Part shown: piece after piece, positions 19,362-30,297 of the stretch
How positions within the stretch are numbered: position 1 is the stretch's first letter
How the letters are laid out: each line of letters begins with the position of its first letter
Notes under the pieces: generated by a model
What the model saw: the letters and a program-made list of their open reading frames with translations, nothing else
Told to the model about the DNA's origin: nothing
Databases searched by the model: none
From: Thermomonas paludicola
GTDB lineage: Bacteria; Pseudomonadota; Gammaproteobacteria; Xanthomonadales; Xanthomonadaceae
Length of the DNA: 64,000 nucleotides
Direction of reading: 5' to 3'
Assembly (NCBI RefSeq): GCF_024498955.1
Contig: NZ_CP093311.1
Span: 310,001 to 374,000, forward strand
Program-made: the position numbers and the translations under genes

Positions 19362-19832
19362 ATGGCAACAAGTCAGGGGAATCGCGGGTTCAGGAAGCTG
19401 TGGTCGGGCGTGCTGCTTGCGCTTGCGTTGTGCATGCTCATGCCGTCGGCGTACGCGCAGCAGGTGTTCACCACCATCACCAGCGGCCAGGTCAAGGCCA
19501 TCATGCAGGGCGAGGGCTATGTCGTCACCACCAATGACGACGGCAAGCTGATCTGGAAAATCGATGGCAACAAGACCGCCATGCTGCTTGGCAGCGACAA
19601 CGACTCGCTGCAGTTCTACGCGGCCTTCGCCGGTGGTGGTTCGTCGCTGGCCAAGGTCAATGCCTGGAACAAGAGCAAGCGCTATTCGCGCAGCTACATC
19701 GATGACGATGGTGACCCGGTGCTGGAGCTCGATCTGGACCTGGCCGGTGGCGTCACCCGCGCCCGCATCGTCGACTTCCTCAAGACCGCGCGCCTGTCGT
19801 TCGTGGCGTGGCGTGACGAAGCGGTGGATTGA
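19362..19832 (+). CDS. Secreted YbjN-domain protein
   Basis: 156-residue protein with a Sec signal peptide (LWSGVLLALALCMLMPSAYA, cleavage expected before QQVF). The mature part looks like a YbjN-type (DUF) sensory fold: TSGQVKAIMQGEGYVVTTND, LQFYAAFAGG, LAKVNAWNKSKRYSRSYID and a C-terminal helix. YbjN-like folds resemble type III secretion chaperones, but this copy is exported, so it is not a cytosolic chaperone. The ATG at 19362 is set by a strong Shine-Dalgarno GAGGAGG at 19351-19357. A TATGCT -10-like hexamer lies at 19271-19276 in the 139-nt gap after the glycosyltransferase, so it may have its own promoter. Function unknown. Confidence 0.72.
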   Translation: MATSQGNRGFRKLWSGVLLALALCMLMPSAYAQQVFTTITSGQVKAIMQGEGYVVTTNDDGKLIWKIDGNKTAMLLGSDNDSLQFYAAFAGGGSSLAKVNAWNKSKRYSRSYIDDDGDPVLELDLDLAGGVTRARIVDFLKTARLSFVAWRDEAVD

Positions 19833-19864
19833 CGCAGCGCGGGTCGAGGACCTGGTTCGAACTG

Positions 19865-19894
19865 AAATGCCCGTCTTTCGACGGGCATTTCCTT
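19865..19894. terminator. Bidirectional terminator between ybjN-like gene and pyrF
   Basis: Perfect 11-bp stem (19865-19875 with 19880-19890) around a 4-nt TTTC loop, followed on the plus strand by a short T/C tract (TTTCCTT). It lies between the 3' ends of two convergent genes (stops at 19832 and 19910), where a shared hairpin terminator is expected. The U-tract is weak in both directions. Confidence 0.8.
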
Positions 19895-19909
19895 GTGCGA
19901 CGCCGGGGA

Positions 19910-20728
19910 TCAGCGGCGATGCCGATTGATCTGATCGCGCAGTGATTTTGCCGCATCTGCAGCGGCGTCCGCATAGCCTTCGCCGCGCGACGCGTACAGG
20001 ATTCCGCGCGAGGAATTGATCATCAGCCCGGTGCCGTCGGCGGTTCGGCCGTTGCGCACTACCGCTTCCACGTCGCCGCCCTGCGCGCCGACGCCGGGGA
20101 TCAGCAGCGGCATGTCGCCGACCATCCCGCGGATCGCGGCGAGCTCTTCCGGGAAGGTGGCGCCGACCACCAGTGCGCAGTTGCCGTCGCCGTTCCAGTC
20201 GTTGGCAATGGTGCGGGCGATGTGCTGGTACAGCGGCGCGCCGTCCACCAGCAGTTCCTGGAAATCGCGGGCGCCGGGATTCGAGGTGTGGCAGAGGAAC
20301 ACGCAGCCGCGGTCGTTGTACTGCAGGAACGGATCGGCGGAATCGCGCCCCATGTAAGGGTTCAGCGTCACCGCGTCGGCACCGAAGCGCTCGAACGCCT
20401 CGCAGGCGTACTGCTGCGCGGTGCTGCCGATGTCGCCGCGCTTGGCGTCCAGGATCACCGGCACGTCCGGGTGGGCGCCGTTGAGGTGCGCGATCAGCCG
20501 CTGCAGCTGCGCCTCGCCGTTGTTGTGCGCGGCGAAGTAGGCGATCTGCGGCTTGAACGCGCAGGCGTATTCCGCGGTGGCATCACTGATGTCGCGGCAG
20601 AACGCGAACAGCGCATCGCCATCGTCCACGAAGCGGTCGGGGAACTTCGCCGGATCGGGGTCGAGGCCGACGCAGAGCAGGGTGTCGGCGTCGCGCCAGC
20701 GGGCGCGCAGTTTGTCGATGAAGCCCAT
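19910..20728 (-). CDS. pyrF: Orotidine 5'-phosphate decarboxylase PyrF (group 2)
   Basis: 272-residue enzyme of the longer group 2 OMP decarboxylases, last step of UMP synthesis. The catalytic signature is [14 protein letters not shown] (about 95-108), with LCVGLDPDP near the N-terminus, [24 protein letters not shown] and [10 protein letters not shown] marking the TIM-barrel strands. The ATG at 20728 ([11 protein letters not shown]) was preferred to one at 20746 because an AGGAGG Shine-Dalgarno lies just upstream of it. ettA lies upstream on the same strand, with a hairpin terminator between the two. Confidence 0.95.
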   Translation of the reverse strand: MGFIDKLRARWRDADTLLCVGLDPDPAKFPDRFVDDGDALFAFCRDISDATAEYACAFKPQIAYFAAHNNGEAQLQRLIAHLNGAHPDVPVILDAKRGDIGSTAQQYACEAFERFGADAVTLNPYMGRDSADPFLQYNDRGCVFLCHTSNPGARDFQELLVDGAPLYQHIARTIANDWNGDGNCALVVGATFPEELAAIRGMVGDMPLLIPGVGAQGGDVEAVVRNGRTADGTGLMINSSRGILYASRGEGYADAAADAAKSLRDQINRHRR

Positions 20729-20750
20729 GGTGTCCTCCTGCTGCATGCAA

Positions 20751-20776
20751 GGACGCCCACGTTGCCGTGGGCGTCC
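20751..20776 (-). terminator. Hairpin terminator downstream of ettA
   Basis: Perfect 10-bp GC-rich stem (20751-20760 with 20767-20776) and a 6-nt loop, 7 nt after the ettA stop on the minus strand. No proper U-tract follows (TTGCATG), so termination may be partial, or the hairpin may lie in the leader of a read-through pyrF transcript; the pyrF ATG is only 22 nt further on. Confidence 0.6.
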
Positions 20777-20782
20777 AGACTG

Positions 20783-22447
<1,665 letters not shown>

Positions 22448-22512
22448 GCGTGCTCCGGGCGTGCGGCGGCGGCCTGCGCGGTGCAGGGCCACAAGGGTGT
22501 TCGGAATCCGCG

Positions 22513-22542
22513 ATTATAGCGGTTAGCGGCCTGCAAACCGCT
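22513..22542 (-). promoter_or_regulatory. Probable ettA promoter with overlapping inverted repeat
   Basis: On the minus strand a perfect TATAAT -10 box occupies 22518-22513, about 66 nt before the ettA ATG. The -35 side is GC-rich and only GCGGTT fits a 17-bp spacing. A 7-bp inverted repeat (22518-22524 with 22536-22542; AGCGGTT/AACCGCT) covers the -35/-10 spacer and could be an operator, or the remains of a terminator for the upstream yeiH-like gene. Confidence 0.55.
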
Positions 22543-22577
22543 GCCGAGGCGCGGCGGAGCCGTGCCGCCGGTGAGGT

Positions 22578-23609
22578 TCAGGTCAGGCCCATCGCCTGCT
22601 GTGCCACCAGGCTGGCGGCGGCCACCGCAAACCAGGTGCCCAGGCCCAGCAGGATCGGGCGTGGCCCGGTTGCGCGCATTTGCCTGATGTCGGCCGACAG
22701 GCCAATGCCGGCCAGCGCGGCGACGATGCAGAGCTGCGCCGCCCAGTGGAGGATGTGCAGGGCCGACGCCGGCAGCCAGCCGGTACTGCCGGCGGCCGAG
22801 GCGGCCACGAAACCGAGGATGAACCACGGAAAATTGGCGAGCAGCGAGGCATGGCCCGTGCCGTCGCGGTTGCGCCGCGCCACCCACATCGCCAGCGCAA
22901 GCGTCACCGGCACGATCAGGCTGGCGCGGGTGAGTTTGACCACGGTGGCCAACTCGCCAGCGGCCTGGCTGTATTGGTAGCCGGCGACCACTACCGACGA
23001 AGTGTCGTTGATCGCGGTGCCTGCCCACAGGCCGAAGCCGTGGTCGCTCAGCCCCAGCAGGTGTCCCAGCGGGGGAAACAGCAGCGCGCCGGCGACGTTG
23101 AACAGGAAGATGATGGTCATCGACAGCGCGATTTCGTGGTCGCGGGCGCGGATCACCGGGGCGGCTGCGGCGATGGCGGAACCGCCGCAGATGGCGGTGC
23201 CGATGCCGATCAGCACCGGCAGCGCGCCACTCAGGCGCAGCAGGCGGCTCAGGCCCCAGGCGGTGAGAAAGGCGACCGCCAGCGTGACCAGCGTCAGTGG
23301 CAGCGAGTCCAACCCGGTTTTTGCCACCTGCGCCAGCGACAGCCCGAACCCGAGCATCACCACCGATGCGCGCAGCAGCGGGCCGTGCGCAAACGCGATG
23401 CCGGCGTGATGACGCGGTTGGGGGATGCCGGTGGTGCCCAGCGCCAGTCCCAGCAGCAGGGCCGACACCGCGCCGCCGACCACCGGCAGCCACGCGCCGA
23501 TCAGCAGGGCCGGCACCACCACCAGTGCCACCAGCAGCAGCCCGCTGCGGCGCGCGCGCCGCGGGTCGGATGGGGTGGATGCAGAGGCGACCTCGGGAGC
23601 GGCGGTCAT
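22578..23609 (-). CDS. yeiH: YeiH family (UPF0324) membrane exporter
   Basis: 343-residue polytopic inner-membrane protein with about 9-10 hydrophobic helices. Family marks are GTAICGGSAIAAAAPVI and the AINDTSSVVVAGYQYSQ stretch, both conserved in the YeiH/UPF0324 group of putative sulfur-compound exporters. It is divergent from a LysR regulator with 91 nt between start codons, the same arrangement as yeiH-yeiE in Escherichia coli, so LysR control is likely. Substrate unproven; sulfate, sulfite and taurine-derived compounds have been proposed for the family. Confidence 0.85.
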   Translation of the reverse strand: MTAAPEVASASTPSDPRRARRSGLLLVALVVVPALLIGAWLPVVGGAVSALLLGLALGTTGIPQPRHHAGIAFAHGPLLRASVVMLGFGLSLAQVAKTGLDSLPLTLVTLAVAFLTAWGLSRLLRLSGALPVLIGIGTAICGGSAIAAAAPVIRARDHEIALSMTIIFLFNVAGALLFPPLGHLLGLSDHGFGLWAGTAINDTSSVVVAGYQYSQAAGELATVVKLTRASLIVPVTLALAMWVARRNRDGTGHASLLANFPWFILGFVAASAAGSTGWLPASALHILHWAAQLCIVAALAGIGLSADIRQMRATGPRPILLGLGTWFAVAAASLVAQQAMGLT

Positions 23610-23686
23610 GGCGATGTGCCAGTTCGATGTGGCGCCAGTTTGAGCGAGATAGTCACTCAGAAATACTTTTGATTATTTATCCATGC

Positions 23687-23698
23687 GATAAGATTATC
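23687..23698. promoter_or_regulatory. Palindrome in the yeiH-lysR divergent promoter region
   Basis: GATAA-GA-TTATC is a perfect 5-2-5 inverted repeat in an A+T-rich island (about 23650-23700) within very GC-rich surroundings. It ends 2 nt before the lysR ATG. The position between divergent genes suits a LysR-type or self-regulating operator. A TTGATT hexamer (23669-23674) upstream could be a -35 for lysR. Confidence 0.5.
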
Positions 23699-23700
23699 TA

Positions 23701-24609
23701 ATGCACTACGCCAGCCCGCGCCAGCTCGAAGTGTTCGTGCACACGGTGGCCTGCGGCAGCCTGCGCGGCGTGGCGGACGCGCTGCACCTCACCCAGCCGG
23801 CGGTCAGCATGGCGCTGGCCGAGCTGGAACGGCTGCTGGGCGGCGAGTTGTTCGATCGCCGGCGCGGACGATTGCACCTGAGCGCTCGCGGGCGCGCCCT
23901 GCTGCCGCTGGCACAGGAGCTGCTGGAGCGGCATCGGGAATTTGCCGGGTTCGATTCGCATGGCATCGCCCCCGGTAGCGAGCTGCGTATCGGCGCCAGC
24001 AATACCGTGGGCAATTATCGGATCGGTGAATTGCTGGCGCCCTTCGCGCAGGCGCAGCCTGCGGTACGCCTGCGCTTGCAGGTGGAAAACACCCGCAGCA
24101 TTGCCGCCGCGGTGCTCGACGGCAGCCTGGATGTCGGCTGCGTGGAAGGCCCGGTGATGCATGCGGATCTGCAGCGGCAGCATTGGCGCGATGACGTGCT
24201 GGTGGTGTGTGCCGCCATCGATCATCCGTTGGCCGGGCGGCGCGGCCTGCGGCCCGATGACTTCCATGGCGCGCGCTGGGTGCTGCGCGAGCCGGGATCG
24301 GCGACCCGCGAGATGAGCGAGCGCCTGCTGTCCCGACTGCCGGCGCCGGTCGCTCTGCTGGAATTGAACCAGACCGAGGCGGTAAAGCAGGCAGTGGTGG
24401 CGGGGCTGGGCCTGGCCTGCCTGCCGGAGGTGGCACTGACCGATGCAGTGGCCGCCGGGCGTCTGGTCGTCCTGGACACCCCGTTTGCGCAACTGCGCCG
24501 CAGCTTGTCGCTGCTGTGGCTGCGCAAGCGCTACCAGGCGGCGGCGCTGCGCGCTTTCCTGGCCGCGCATGCACCGCCGCCGGATGCGGGCGGCCCGGTG
24601 GCGGGTTGA
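23701..24609 (+). CDS. LysR family transcriptional regulator (YeiE-like)
   Basis: 302-residue LysR protein. The winged helix-turn-helix is at about residues 5-65 ([55 protein letters not shown]), followed by a linker helix and a periplasmic-binding-like effector domain (about 95-290) starting [19 protein letters not shown]. It lies divergent from the yeiH-like gene, as YeiE does in enterobacteria, and probably regulates it. The ATG at 23701 has no visible Shine-Dalgarno; the palindrome sits directly before it, so a leaderless transcript is possible. The next in-frame ATG would remove half of the DNA-binding helix. Confidence 0.9.
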   Translation: MHYASPRQLEVFVHTVACGSLRGVADALHLTQPAVSMALAELERLLGGELFDRRRGRLHLSARGRALLPLAQELLERHREFAGFDSHGIAPGSELRIGASNTVGNYRIGELLAPFAQAQPAVRLRLQVENTRSIAAAVLDGSLDVGCVEGPVMHADLQRQHWRDDVLVVCAAIDHPLAGRRGLRPDDFHGARWVLREPGSATREMSERLLSRLPAPVALLELNQTEAVKQAVVAGLGLACLPEVALTDAVAAGRLVVLDTPFAQLRRSLSLLWLRKRYQAAALRAFLAAHAPPPDAGGPVAG

Positions 24610-24680
24610 GGCCGGTTGGAACCGCTCAGGGCCGTGCTGCGGGCTACAATTGCAATCCCCCCCCCGATGTCGGAGCTCCG

Positions 24681-25952
24681 ATGTTTTCCCGTGCCGATCT
24701 GATTGCTGGATTCGACCCCGAGTTGGCCAAGGCCATCGCCGATGAAAACCGCCGGCAGGAGGATCACGTCGAACTGATCGCTTCGGAGAACTACGCCAGC
24801 CCGCGGGTGATGGAAGCGCAGGGCAGCCAGTTGACCAACAAATACGCGGAAGGGTATCCGGGCAAGCGCTATTACGGCGGTTGCGAATACGTGGACGTGG
24901 CCGAACAGCTCGCCATCGACCGGGTCAAGCAACTGTTCGGCGCCGACTATGCCAACGTGCAGCCGCACAGCGGCAGCCAGGCCAACCAGGCGGTGTATTT
25001 CGCGCTGCTGCAGCCCGGCGACACCATTCTCGGCATGTCGCTGGCGCACGGCGGCCACCTGACCCACGGGGCCAAGGTCAACGCCTCGGGCAAGCTGTTC
25101 AACGCGGTGCAGTACGGCGTCAACGACGAAGGCCTGATCGACTACGACGAAGTCGAACGCCTCGCGCTGGAGCACAAGCCGAAGATGGTGGTGGCGGGCT
25201 TCTCCGCCTATTCGCAGGTGGTGGACTGGGCGCGCTTCCGCGCCATCGCCGACAAGGTGGGCGCCTGGCTGTTCGTGGACATGGCGCACGTGGCCGGCCT
25301 GATCGCCGCCGGCGTGTACCCCAGCCCGCTGCCGCACGCGCACGTGGTGACCTCCACCACCCACAAGACCCTGCGCGGCCCGCGCGGCGGGATCATCGTC
25401 GCCAGCCGCGCGGCGATGGGCGATGCGGCAGAGGAGATCGAGAAGAAGCTGCAGTCGATCGTCTTCCCCGGCATCCAGGGCGGCCCGCTGATGCACGTGA
25501 TCGCGGCCAAGGCGGTGGCGTTCAAGGAGGCGCTGGAGCCGGCGTTCAAGGACTACCAGCAGCAGGTGGTGAAGAACGCCCAGGCCATGGCCGACGTGAT
25601 CATGCGGCGCGGCTACAGGATCGTCTCCGGCGGCACCCGGAACCACCTGATGCTGGTCGACATGATCGGCAAGGACGTCTCCGGCAAGCAGGCCGAGGAA
25701 GCGCTGGGCAAGGCGCACATCACGGTCAACAAGAATTCGGTGCCGAACGACCCGCGCAAGCCCTTCGTCACCTCCGGCCTGCGCATCGGCACGCCGGCGG
25801 TCACCACCCGTGGCTACAAGGAGCCCGATTGCGTGGCGCTGGCCGAGTGGATCTGCGACGTGCTGGACAACCCGAACGACGACAACGTCATCGCCGGCGT
25901 GCGCGCGAACGTCGAGAAGCAGTGCAGGCAGTTCCCGGTCTACGGCGACTGA
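24681..25952 (+). CDS. glyA: Serine hydroxymethyltransferase GlyA
   Basis: 423-residue PLP enzyme interconverting serine and glycine with tetrahydrofolate, the main source of one-carbon units. Visible are [35 protein letters not shown], the [14 protein letters not shown] loop and the PLP lysine in [13 protein letters not shown] (about residue 234). The length fits the family (417-420). The ATG at 24681 was chosen; longer in-frame starts overlap the lysR gene. The leader has a TACAAT -10-like hexamer (24645-24650) and a run of nine C (24657-24665). nrdR and the rib genes follow on the same strand. Confidence 0.97.
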   Translation: MFSRADLIAGFDPELAKAIADENRRQEDHVELIASENYASPRVMEAQGSQLTNKYAEGYPGKRYYGGCEYVDVAEQLAIDRVKQLFGADYANVQPHSGSQANQAVYFALLQPGDTILGMSLAHGGHLTHGAKVNASGKLFNAVQYGVNDEGLIDYDEVERLALEHKPKMVVAGFSAYSQVVDWARFRAIADKVGAWLFVDMAHVAGLIAAGVYPSPLPHAHVVTSTTHKTLRGPRGGIIVASRAAMGDAAEEIEKKLQSIVFPGIQGGPLMHVIAAKAVAFKEALEPAFKDYQQQVVKNAQAMADVIMRRGYRIVSGGTRNHLMLVDMIGKDVSGKQAEEALGKAHITVNKNSVPNDPRKPFVTSGLRIGTPAVTTRGYKEPDCVALAEWICDVLDNPNDDNVIAGVRANVEKQCRQFPVYGD

Positions 25953-25958
25953 TCGCAA

Positions 25959-26531
25959 GTGCACTGTCCTTTCTGCCAGCACAGCGACACCCGCGTGATC
26001 GACTCGCGGGTCAGTGAGGATGGCGCGACCATCCGCCGCCGCCGCGGCTGCGAAGCCTGCGGCGAGCGGTTTTCCACGCTGGAAACCATCGAGCTGAAGC
26101 TGCCGGCGATCATCAAGTCGGATGGTCGGCGCGAGGCGTTCGATGCGCGCAAGCTGCGCATCGGGTTCGATCGGGCGTTGCAGAAGCGGTCGGTGTCGGA
26201 AGAACAGGTCGAGGCGGCGGTGCGCGCGGTGGTCCACCAGTTGCGGATGACCGCCGAGCGCGAGATCCACGCGCGCAGGATCGGCGAGTTCGTGATGGCC
26301 GAACTGCGCAAGCTCGACCACGTCGGCTATGTGCGCTTTGCCTCGGTCTATCGCAGCTTCGAGGACGTGGCCGATTTCCGCGAGGAACTCGATCGGCTGG
26401 AGCGCGAGCTGCCAGGCGAAGGCCAGTTGCCGCTGCTGGACGAGGGGAAACGCGGCGCGGAGCCAAAATCGGGGCCAGAGCCGCTTTTCACGCGCGGGTC
26501 CTCGAAGCCCGGCAAGGAAAAGGAAAAGTGA
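25959..26531 (+). CDS. nrdR: Transcriptional repressor NrdR
   Basis: 190-residue zinc-finger/ATP-cone repressor of ribonucleotide reductase genes. The zinc ribbon is [15 protein letters not shown]...[12 protein letters not shown] (cysteines at 3, 6, 31 and 34), followed by the ATP-cone (about 48-138) with [14 protein letters not shown]. The start is GTG at 25959, 6 nt after glyA, which gives the usual HCPFC N-terminus. The C-terminus is about 30 residues longer than common NrdR and carries a charged low-complexity tail (KPGKEKEK). GTGA overlap with ribD. NrdR boxes were not identified in this window. Confidence 0.95.
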   Translation: MHCPFCQHSDTRVIDSRVSEDGATIRRRRGCEACGERFSTLETIELKLPAIIKSDGRREAFDARKLRIGFDRALQKRSVSEEQVEAAVRAVVHQLRMTAEREIHARRIGEFVMAELRKLDHVGYVRFASVYRSFEDVADFREELDRLERELPGEGQLPLLDEGKRGAEPKSGPEPLFTRGSSKPGKEKEK

Positions 26532-27628
26532 CGCGTCTGCTGTTTTCCCCCGATGACCATGCGCTGATGGCGCGCGCGCTGCGGCTGGCCGAGCGCGGGG
26601 CCTTCACCACCCGCCCGAACCCGATGGTCGGCTGCGTGATTGCACGGGGCGCGGAGGTGGTCGGGGAAGGGTGGCACCAGCGCAAGGGCGGCCCGCACGC
26701 GGAAGCGTTCGCGCTGCAGGCGGCCGGTGAACGCGCGCGCGGCGCCACGGCTTACGTGACGCTGGAGCCCTGCGCGCACGCCGGCAGCACCCCGCCGTGC
26801 GCCGATGCGCTGCTGGGCGCCGGCGTGTCGCGGGTGGTGGCGGCGATGCGCGACCCGTTCCCGAAGGTGGACGGTGCCGGCTTCGAAATGCTGCGCGCGG
26901 CAGGCATTGCCGTTGAATCCGGGTTGATGGAAGCGCAGGCGCGCGAGCTCAACCGCGGCTTCCTGTCGCGCATCGAACGCGGCCGCCCGTGGTTGCGGGT
27001 GAAGCTGGCCACCAGCCTGGACGGCCGCACGGCGATGGCATCGGGCGATTCCCGGTGGATCAGTGGCGAAGCATCACGACGCGATGTGCACCGCTGGCGC
27101 GCGCGCAGCGGCGCGCTGCTGACCGGCGCCGGCACCGTGCTGGCCGATGATCCGCAACTCACCGTGCGCCTGGAAGATGGCAGTGATTTCGTGCCGCCGC
27201 TGCGGGTGGTGCTGGACCCCGGCTTGGCCACGGTGGCGCGCGGTCGCGTTCGCGAGGGCGACGCGCCCACGCTGTACGTGCACGCGCCCGAAGCCAGGCT
27301 GCCGCGTGGGCTGAACATCGACCACGTCGCGGTGGCGGTGCAGGGCACGCGCTTCGACCTGCAAGCGGTGCTGCGCCTGTTGGCCGCGCGGGGCGTCAAC
27401 GAAATCCAGCTGGAGGCCGGCGCAACCCTGGCGGGCGCGTTCCTGTCCGCTGGGCTGGTGGATGAGTTGCTGCTGTACGTGGCGCCGGTGCTGCTGGGCG
27501 AACATGCGCGGCCGCTGTTCGACGGCCTGCACATCGATGCGATGGCGCAGCGTCTGCGGATGCGGCGCATCGACAGCGCCGTGGTAGGCGAGGATTTCCG
27601 CCTGTTGCTGCGGCCGGAGGAGGGTTGA
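26528..27628 (+). CDS. ribD: Bifunctional riboflavin deaminase/reductase RibD
   Basis: 366 residues, GTG start overlapping the nrdR stop by 4 nt. The N-terminal cytidine-deaminase-like domain (about 10-145) has the zinc site in HAEAFAL and [18 protein letters not shown], with [11 protein letters not shown] before it. The C-terminal DHFR-like reductase domain (about 150-360) has [26 protein letters not shown] sequence and the late [16 protein letters not shown]. It carries out the second and third steps of riboflavin synthesis from GTP. Followed by ribE with a TGATG overlap. Confidence 0.96.
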   Translation: MTRLLFSPDDHALMARALRLAERGAFTTRPNPMVGCVIARGAEVVGEGWHQRKGGPHAEAFALQAAGERARGATAYVTLEPCAHAGSTPPCADALLGAGVSRVVAAMRDPFPKVDGAGFEMLRAAGIAVESGLMEAQARELNRGFLSRIERGRPWLRVKLATSLDGRTAMASGDSRWISGEASRRDVHRWRARSGALLTGAGTVLADDPQLTVRLEDGSDFVPPLRVVLDPGLATVARGRVREGDAPTLYVHAPEARLPRGLNIDHVAVAVQGTRFDLQAVLRLLAARGVNEIQLEAGATLAGAFLSAGLVDELLLYVAPVLLGEHARPLFDGLHIDAMAQRLRMRRIDSAVVGEDFRLLLRPEEG

Positions 27629-28230
27629 TGTTTACCGGATTGATCGCTGGCGTGGGCCGGCTGTCCGCGCGTGAATCCCGCGGCGGCGACGCCCGCCTGC
27701 TCATCGACATCGGCACCCTGCCGTTCGATGGCGTGCAGTTGGGCGAAAGCATCGCGGTCAACGGCTGCTGCCTGACCGTGGTCGAGTTCGACGCCCGCAG
27801 CTTTGCCGTGGATGCTTCCAATGAAACGCTGGCACTGACCACGCTGGGCGCGCTGGACATCGGCGCGCCGCTGAACCTGGAGCGGGCGATGCTGCCCACC
27901 GACCGCCTCGGCGGGCACCTGGTCAGCGGGCACGTGGATGGCTTGGCGACGGCGCAGCAGTGCTGGCAGGACGCGCGTGCGGTGCGCTGGCGGTTCGCCG
28001 TTGCGACGCCGCTGCTGCGCTACATCGCGCACAAGGGTTCGGTGTGCGTGGACGGCGTCAGCCTGACCGTGAATGCCGCCGACGACGCGGGGTTCGAGGT
28101 CGCGTTGATCCCGCATACCGTGGCACATACCGCCTTCCATGCACTGCGCGTGGGTGATGCGGTCAATATCGAAGTGGATCTGCTGGCGCGCTACATGGAG
28201 CGGCTGCAGGCAACGAAGGACTGGACATGA
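27628..28230 (+). CDS. ribE: Riboflavin synthase alpha subunit
   Basis: 200-residue trimeric enzyme that dismutates two lumazine molecules to riboflavin. It has two beta-barrel repeats, each with a GHxxxG-type motif: [10 protein letters not shown] start, SIAVNGCCLTVV in repeat 1 and LGGHLVSGHVDG at the junction, then GSVCVDGVSLTV in repeat 2. The ATG at 27628 overlaps the ribD stop by one base and has a strong GGAGGAGG Shine-Dalgarno; a TTG one codon earlier is less likely. The gene is named ribC in Escherichia coli. ATGA overlap with ribBA. Confidence 0.95.
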   Translation: MFTGLIAGVGRLSARESRGGDARLLIDIGTLPFDGVQLGESIAVNGCCLTVVEFDARSFAVDASNETLALTTLGALDIGAPLNLERAMLPTDRLGGHLVSGHVDGLATAQQCWQDARAVRWRFAVATPLLRYIAHKGSVCVDGVSLTVNAADDAGFEVALIPHTVAHTAFHALRVGDAVNIEVDLLARYMERLQATKDWT

Positions 28231-29333
28231 GCTTTGCAAGCATTCCCGAACTGCTGGACGAACTGCGCGCCGGGCGCATGGTGGTGGTGGTCGACGACGA
28301 GGATCGCGAGAACGAAGGCGACCTGATCATGGCCGCCGAGCTGGTCAAGCCGACCGACATCAATTTCATGGTGACCCACGCGCGCGGCCTGGTGTGCCTG
28401 TCGCTGACCCGCGAGCGCTGCGCGCAGCTGGGCCTGAATCCGATGGTGCGCGACAACACCTCGCAGCATCACACCAACTTCACCGTCAGCATCGAGGCGG
28501 CCGAAGGCGTCACTACCGGCATCAGCGCCTACGACCGCGCGCATACCGTGCGCACCGCGGTGCGGCCGGATGCCAAACCCGCCGATCTCAGCCAGCCGGG
28601 GCATATCTTCCCGTTGATGGCGCAGCCCGGCGGCGTGCTCTCGCGCGCCGGGCATACCGAGGCGGCGGCGGATCTGGCGCTGCTGGCGGGCTTCGAGCCC
28701 TCCGGCGTGCTGGTGGAAATCCTCAATGCCGACGGCAGCATGGCGCGACGGCCGCAGCTGGAACTGTTCGCACGCGAGCACGGCTTGAAGATCGGTTCGA
28801 TCGAGGACCTGATCCGCCATCGCCTGGAAACCGAAAACACCGTCGAGCGCATCGACAGTCGTCCCATCGGGACCGACCACGGCCCGTTCGTGCTGAACAC
28901 CTATCGCGATCGCCTGACCCGCGGCCTGCACTACGCGTTGGTGCGCGGTGAGGTGATGGGTGACGAACCGGTGCTGGTGCGGGTGCAGCAGCAGAACCCG
29001 CTGGCCGACGCGCTGCACTGGCGGCGCGCCGATTTCGGGCCGCTGGTGGGCGACGTGCTGGCGATGATCGCCGCCGAGGATCGCGGCGCGCTGGTGCTGC
29101 TGGGCGACGCGCCCGATGCCGATGCCACCCTGGCCCGCATCCGCGAACAGCCGGCGCCGCCCGCCAGCAAGGCCGGTGCGCTGGCGCAGTGGCGGCGCAA
29201 CGGGGCGGGCTCGCAGATCCTGGCCGACCTGGGGGCGCGCCATCTGCGCGTGCTGGGCACCCCGCGCCGCCAGGTGGGCCTGGCCGGCTACGGGCTGGAG
29301 GTGGTGGAGTACGTGGCGCTGCCGGCGCGGTAA
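28227..29333 (+). CDS. ribBA: DHBP synthase RibB with degenerate GTP cyclohydrolase II domain
   Basis: 368 residues. The N-terminal 3,4-dihydroxy-2-butanone 4-phosphate synthase domain (1 to about 205) looks complete: [54 protein letters not shown]. The C-terminal part (about 210-368) is related to GTP cyclohydrolase II ([41 protein letters not shown]) but the three zinc cysteines are absent (QQQNPLAD and WRRADFG occupy the SECLTGD and RCDCG positions) and the RQEGRGIGL segment is replaced. Step one from GTP therefore probably needs a separate RibA elsewhere. ATGA overlap with ribE; 29 nt before ribH. Confidence 0.92.
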   Translation: MSFASIPELLDELRAGRMVVVVDDEDRENEGDLIMAAELVKPTDINFMVTHARGLVCLSLTRERCAQLGLNPMVRDNTSQHHTNFTVSIEAAEGVTTGISAYDRAHTVRTAVRPDAKPADLSQPGHIFPLMAQPGGVLSRAGHTEAAADLALLAGFEPSGVLVEILNADGSMARRPQLELFAREHGLKIGSIEDLIRHRLETENTVERIDSRPIGTDHGPFVLNTYRDRLTRGLHYALVRGEVMGDEPVLVRVQQQNPLADALHWRRADFGPLVGDVLAMIAAEDRGALVLLGDAPDADATLARIREQPAPPASKAGALAQWRRNGAGSQILADLGARHLRVLGTPRRQVGLAGYGLEVVEYVALPAR

Positions 29334-29362
29334 ACTGCACGACCGTCCAACGCCAGCCTGCC

Positions 29363-29842
29363 ATGCCGCATATTGAAGGCGACCTGCGTGCCCCCGAGGG
29401 CGCGCGCTTCGCAATCCTCGCCAGTCGCTGGAACCCGCGCATCGTCGATGCGCTGGTCGTTTCCGCGCAGGCCACGTTGGTCGCCAATGGCGTGGACGCG
29501 GCGCTGATCGATGTCGTGCGCGTGCCCGGCGCCTGGGAGCTGCCGGTGATCGCGCGCGAGCTGGCCATGGCCGGTCGGCATGCGGCCATCGTCGCACTGG
29601 GTTGCGTGGTGCGCGGTGATACCCGCCACTACGAGCAGGTGGCCGATGGCGCGTCCAACGGCCTGCTGCGGGTCGCGCTGGACACCGGCGTGCCGGTGAT
29701 GAACGGCGTACTGGCGGTGGAGATGTTCGAGGATGCCACGGCACGTGCCGGCGGCAGTCATGGCAACAAGGGCGAGGAATGCGCGCTGGTCGCCATCGAG
29801 ATGGCCGATTTGCGCCGCAAGCTGCAGGAGATCACGAAATGA
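29363..29842 (+). CDS. ribH: 6,7-dimethyl-8-ribityllumazine synthase RibH
   Basis: 159-residue lumazine synthase, penultimate step of riboflavin synthesis, condensing DHBP with the pyrimidinedione. The family pattern is clear: [56 protein letters not shown] (the catalytic histidine is in this stretch), [20 protein letters not shown]. The ATG at 29363 follows 29 nt of non-coding sequence after ribBA. ATGA overlap with nusB. The product forms pentamer-based capsids enclosing riboflavin synthase in many bacteria. Confidence 0.95.
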   Translation: MPHIEGDLRAPEGARFAILASRWNPRIVDALVVSAQATLVANGVDAALIDVVRVPGAWELPVIARELAMAGRHAAIVALGCVVRGDTRHYEQVADGASNGLLRVALDTGVPVMNGVLAVEMFEDATARAGGSHGNKGEECALVAIEMADLRRKLQEITK

Positions 29843-30291
29843 AGCACCACCGTCGTCCCGATGGGCTGGATCCTGTTGCCCGTTCGCGTTCGCGTCGGCG
29901 CGCCCTGCAGGCGATCTATGCGTGGCAAATCAACCACGCCAACGAGCACGACCTGATCGCCCAGTTCGCCCACGAACAGGCGCATGAAGTGGCCGACCTC
30001 GAATACTTCGAGGATCTGGTGCGTGGAGTGATGCGCCATGTGGCCGAACTCGACGCCGCGTTGCTCGGGCATCTGGACCGCGAGATCGATGAAGTGGATC
30101 CGATCGAGCGCGCCGCGCTGCGCATCGCCGCCTACGAACTGACGCATCGCGCGGACGTGCCGTATCGCGTGGTGATCAACGAGGCCATCGACTCGACCAA
30201 GCGCTTCGGCTCCGAGCACGGCCACACCTACGTCAACGGCGTGCTGGACAAGGCTGCGGCCGCGTTGCGTGGCGTGGAAGCGAAGAAATGA
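29839..30291 (+). CDS. nusB: Transcription antitermination factor NusB
   Basis: 150-residue all-helical RNA-binding protein that with NusE (S10) binds boxA in rRNA leaders. Visible motifs: [85 protein letters not shown], given here in part only as landmarks (VNGVLDKAA near the C-terminus is the family end). The start ATG at 29839 overlaps the ribH stop by 4 nt; ribH-nusB-thiL is a widely conserved order. The gene ends directly before a hairpin-rich repeat. Confidence 0.94.
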   Translation: MKHHRRPDGLDPVARSRSRRRALQAIYAWQINHANEHDLIAQFAHEQAHEVADLEYFEDLVRGVMRHVAELDAALLGHLDREIDEVDPIERAALRIAAYELTHRADVPYRVVINEAIDSTKRFGSEHGHTYVNGVLDKAAAALRGVEAKK

Positions 30292-30297
30292 AGCGCC

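Noticed and set aside
29334..29362. Possible FMN riboswitch for the rib genes.
   Set aside because: The gaps before ribD, ribE, ribBA and ribH are absent or under 30 nt, and no RFN-type sequence blocks were seen upstream of glyA or nrdR either.
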